From [Eubacterium] saphenum (GTDB lineage: Bacteria > Bacillota > Clostridia > Oscillospirales > Ruminococcaceae), in assembly GCA_004555855.1 (NCBI GenBank), contig SFJQ01000100.1, forward strand, positions 1-5,603: DNA of 5,603 nucleotides, written 5' to 3'. The position numbers were made by a program, and so were the translations under genes. Numbering within the stretch: position 1 is the stretch's first letter; the number at the start of each line of letters is the position of its first letter. Positions 5,601 to 5,603 of this stretch are shown here, in pieces. The notes beneath the pieces were generated by a model. The model searched no databases. It was not told the DNA's origin and saw nothing but the letters and a program-made list of their open reading frames with translations.

Positions 5601-5603
5601 ACC

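Noticed and set aside
5471..5603. SAM-I (S-box) riboswitch or Met T-box before metN
   Set aside because: The visible leader lacks the S-box core motifs and the T-box TGGTACCGCG-type element next to the terminator. An aptamer wholly upstream of the window cannot be excluded, but it would lie unusually far from this terminator.

Overview
The window looks like a piece of a Firmicutes genome, most likely a gut-type member of the Clostridia. The grounds are strong AGGAGG-type ribosome binding sites, short intrinsic terminators, a Gram-positive-style lipoprotein substrate-binding protein, and the protein flavour. This placement is inference; nothing here fixes a genus.

Layout. (1) 2-2221, plus strand: the 3' part of a large membrane-anchored hybrid histidine kinase (TM - HisKA - HATPase - receiver - HPt - receiver), closed by an intrinsic terminator. 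(2) 2279-2757, plus strand: a monocistronic small cupin gene with a good promoter and Shine-Dalgarno. Its reading frame is broken by a one-base shift in an A-run, and the codon where ATG is expected reads ACG. (3) 2763-2801: a hairpin that can terminate transcription in both directions, between the converging cupin and met genes. (4) 2816-5600, minus strand: a methionine ABC transporter operon in the order leader - metN - metI - [small ORF] - metQ. MetN is the ATPase, MetI the permease and MetQ the binding lipoprotein; together they import methionine.

The most interesting parts are the non-coding and short-ORF regions of the met operon. Upstream of metN, no S-box or T-box signature is visible. 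Instead there is a 19-codon ORF (5541-5600) with five Met codons among its first seven. A strong intrinsic terminator (5489-5520) follows just before the metN ribosome binding site, and a competing pairing uses the last sense codons of the ORF. This is the geometry of a ribosome-mediated, methionine-sensing attenuator. The ORF touches the window edge, so its start and promoter cannot be seen. Between metI and metQ, a 23-codon ORF (3716-3787) has a near-perfect Shine-Dalgarno. It overlaps a nested set of inverted repeats ending right at the metQ ribosome binding site, which suggests translational coupling, mRNA processing or control of MetQ level.

No tRNA, rRNA, CRISPR array, insertion sequence or phage feature was seen.
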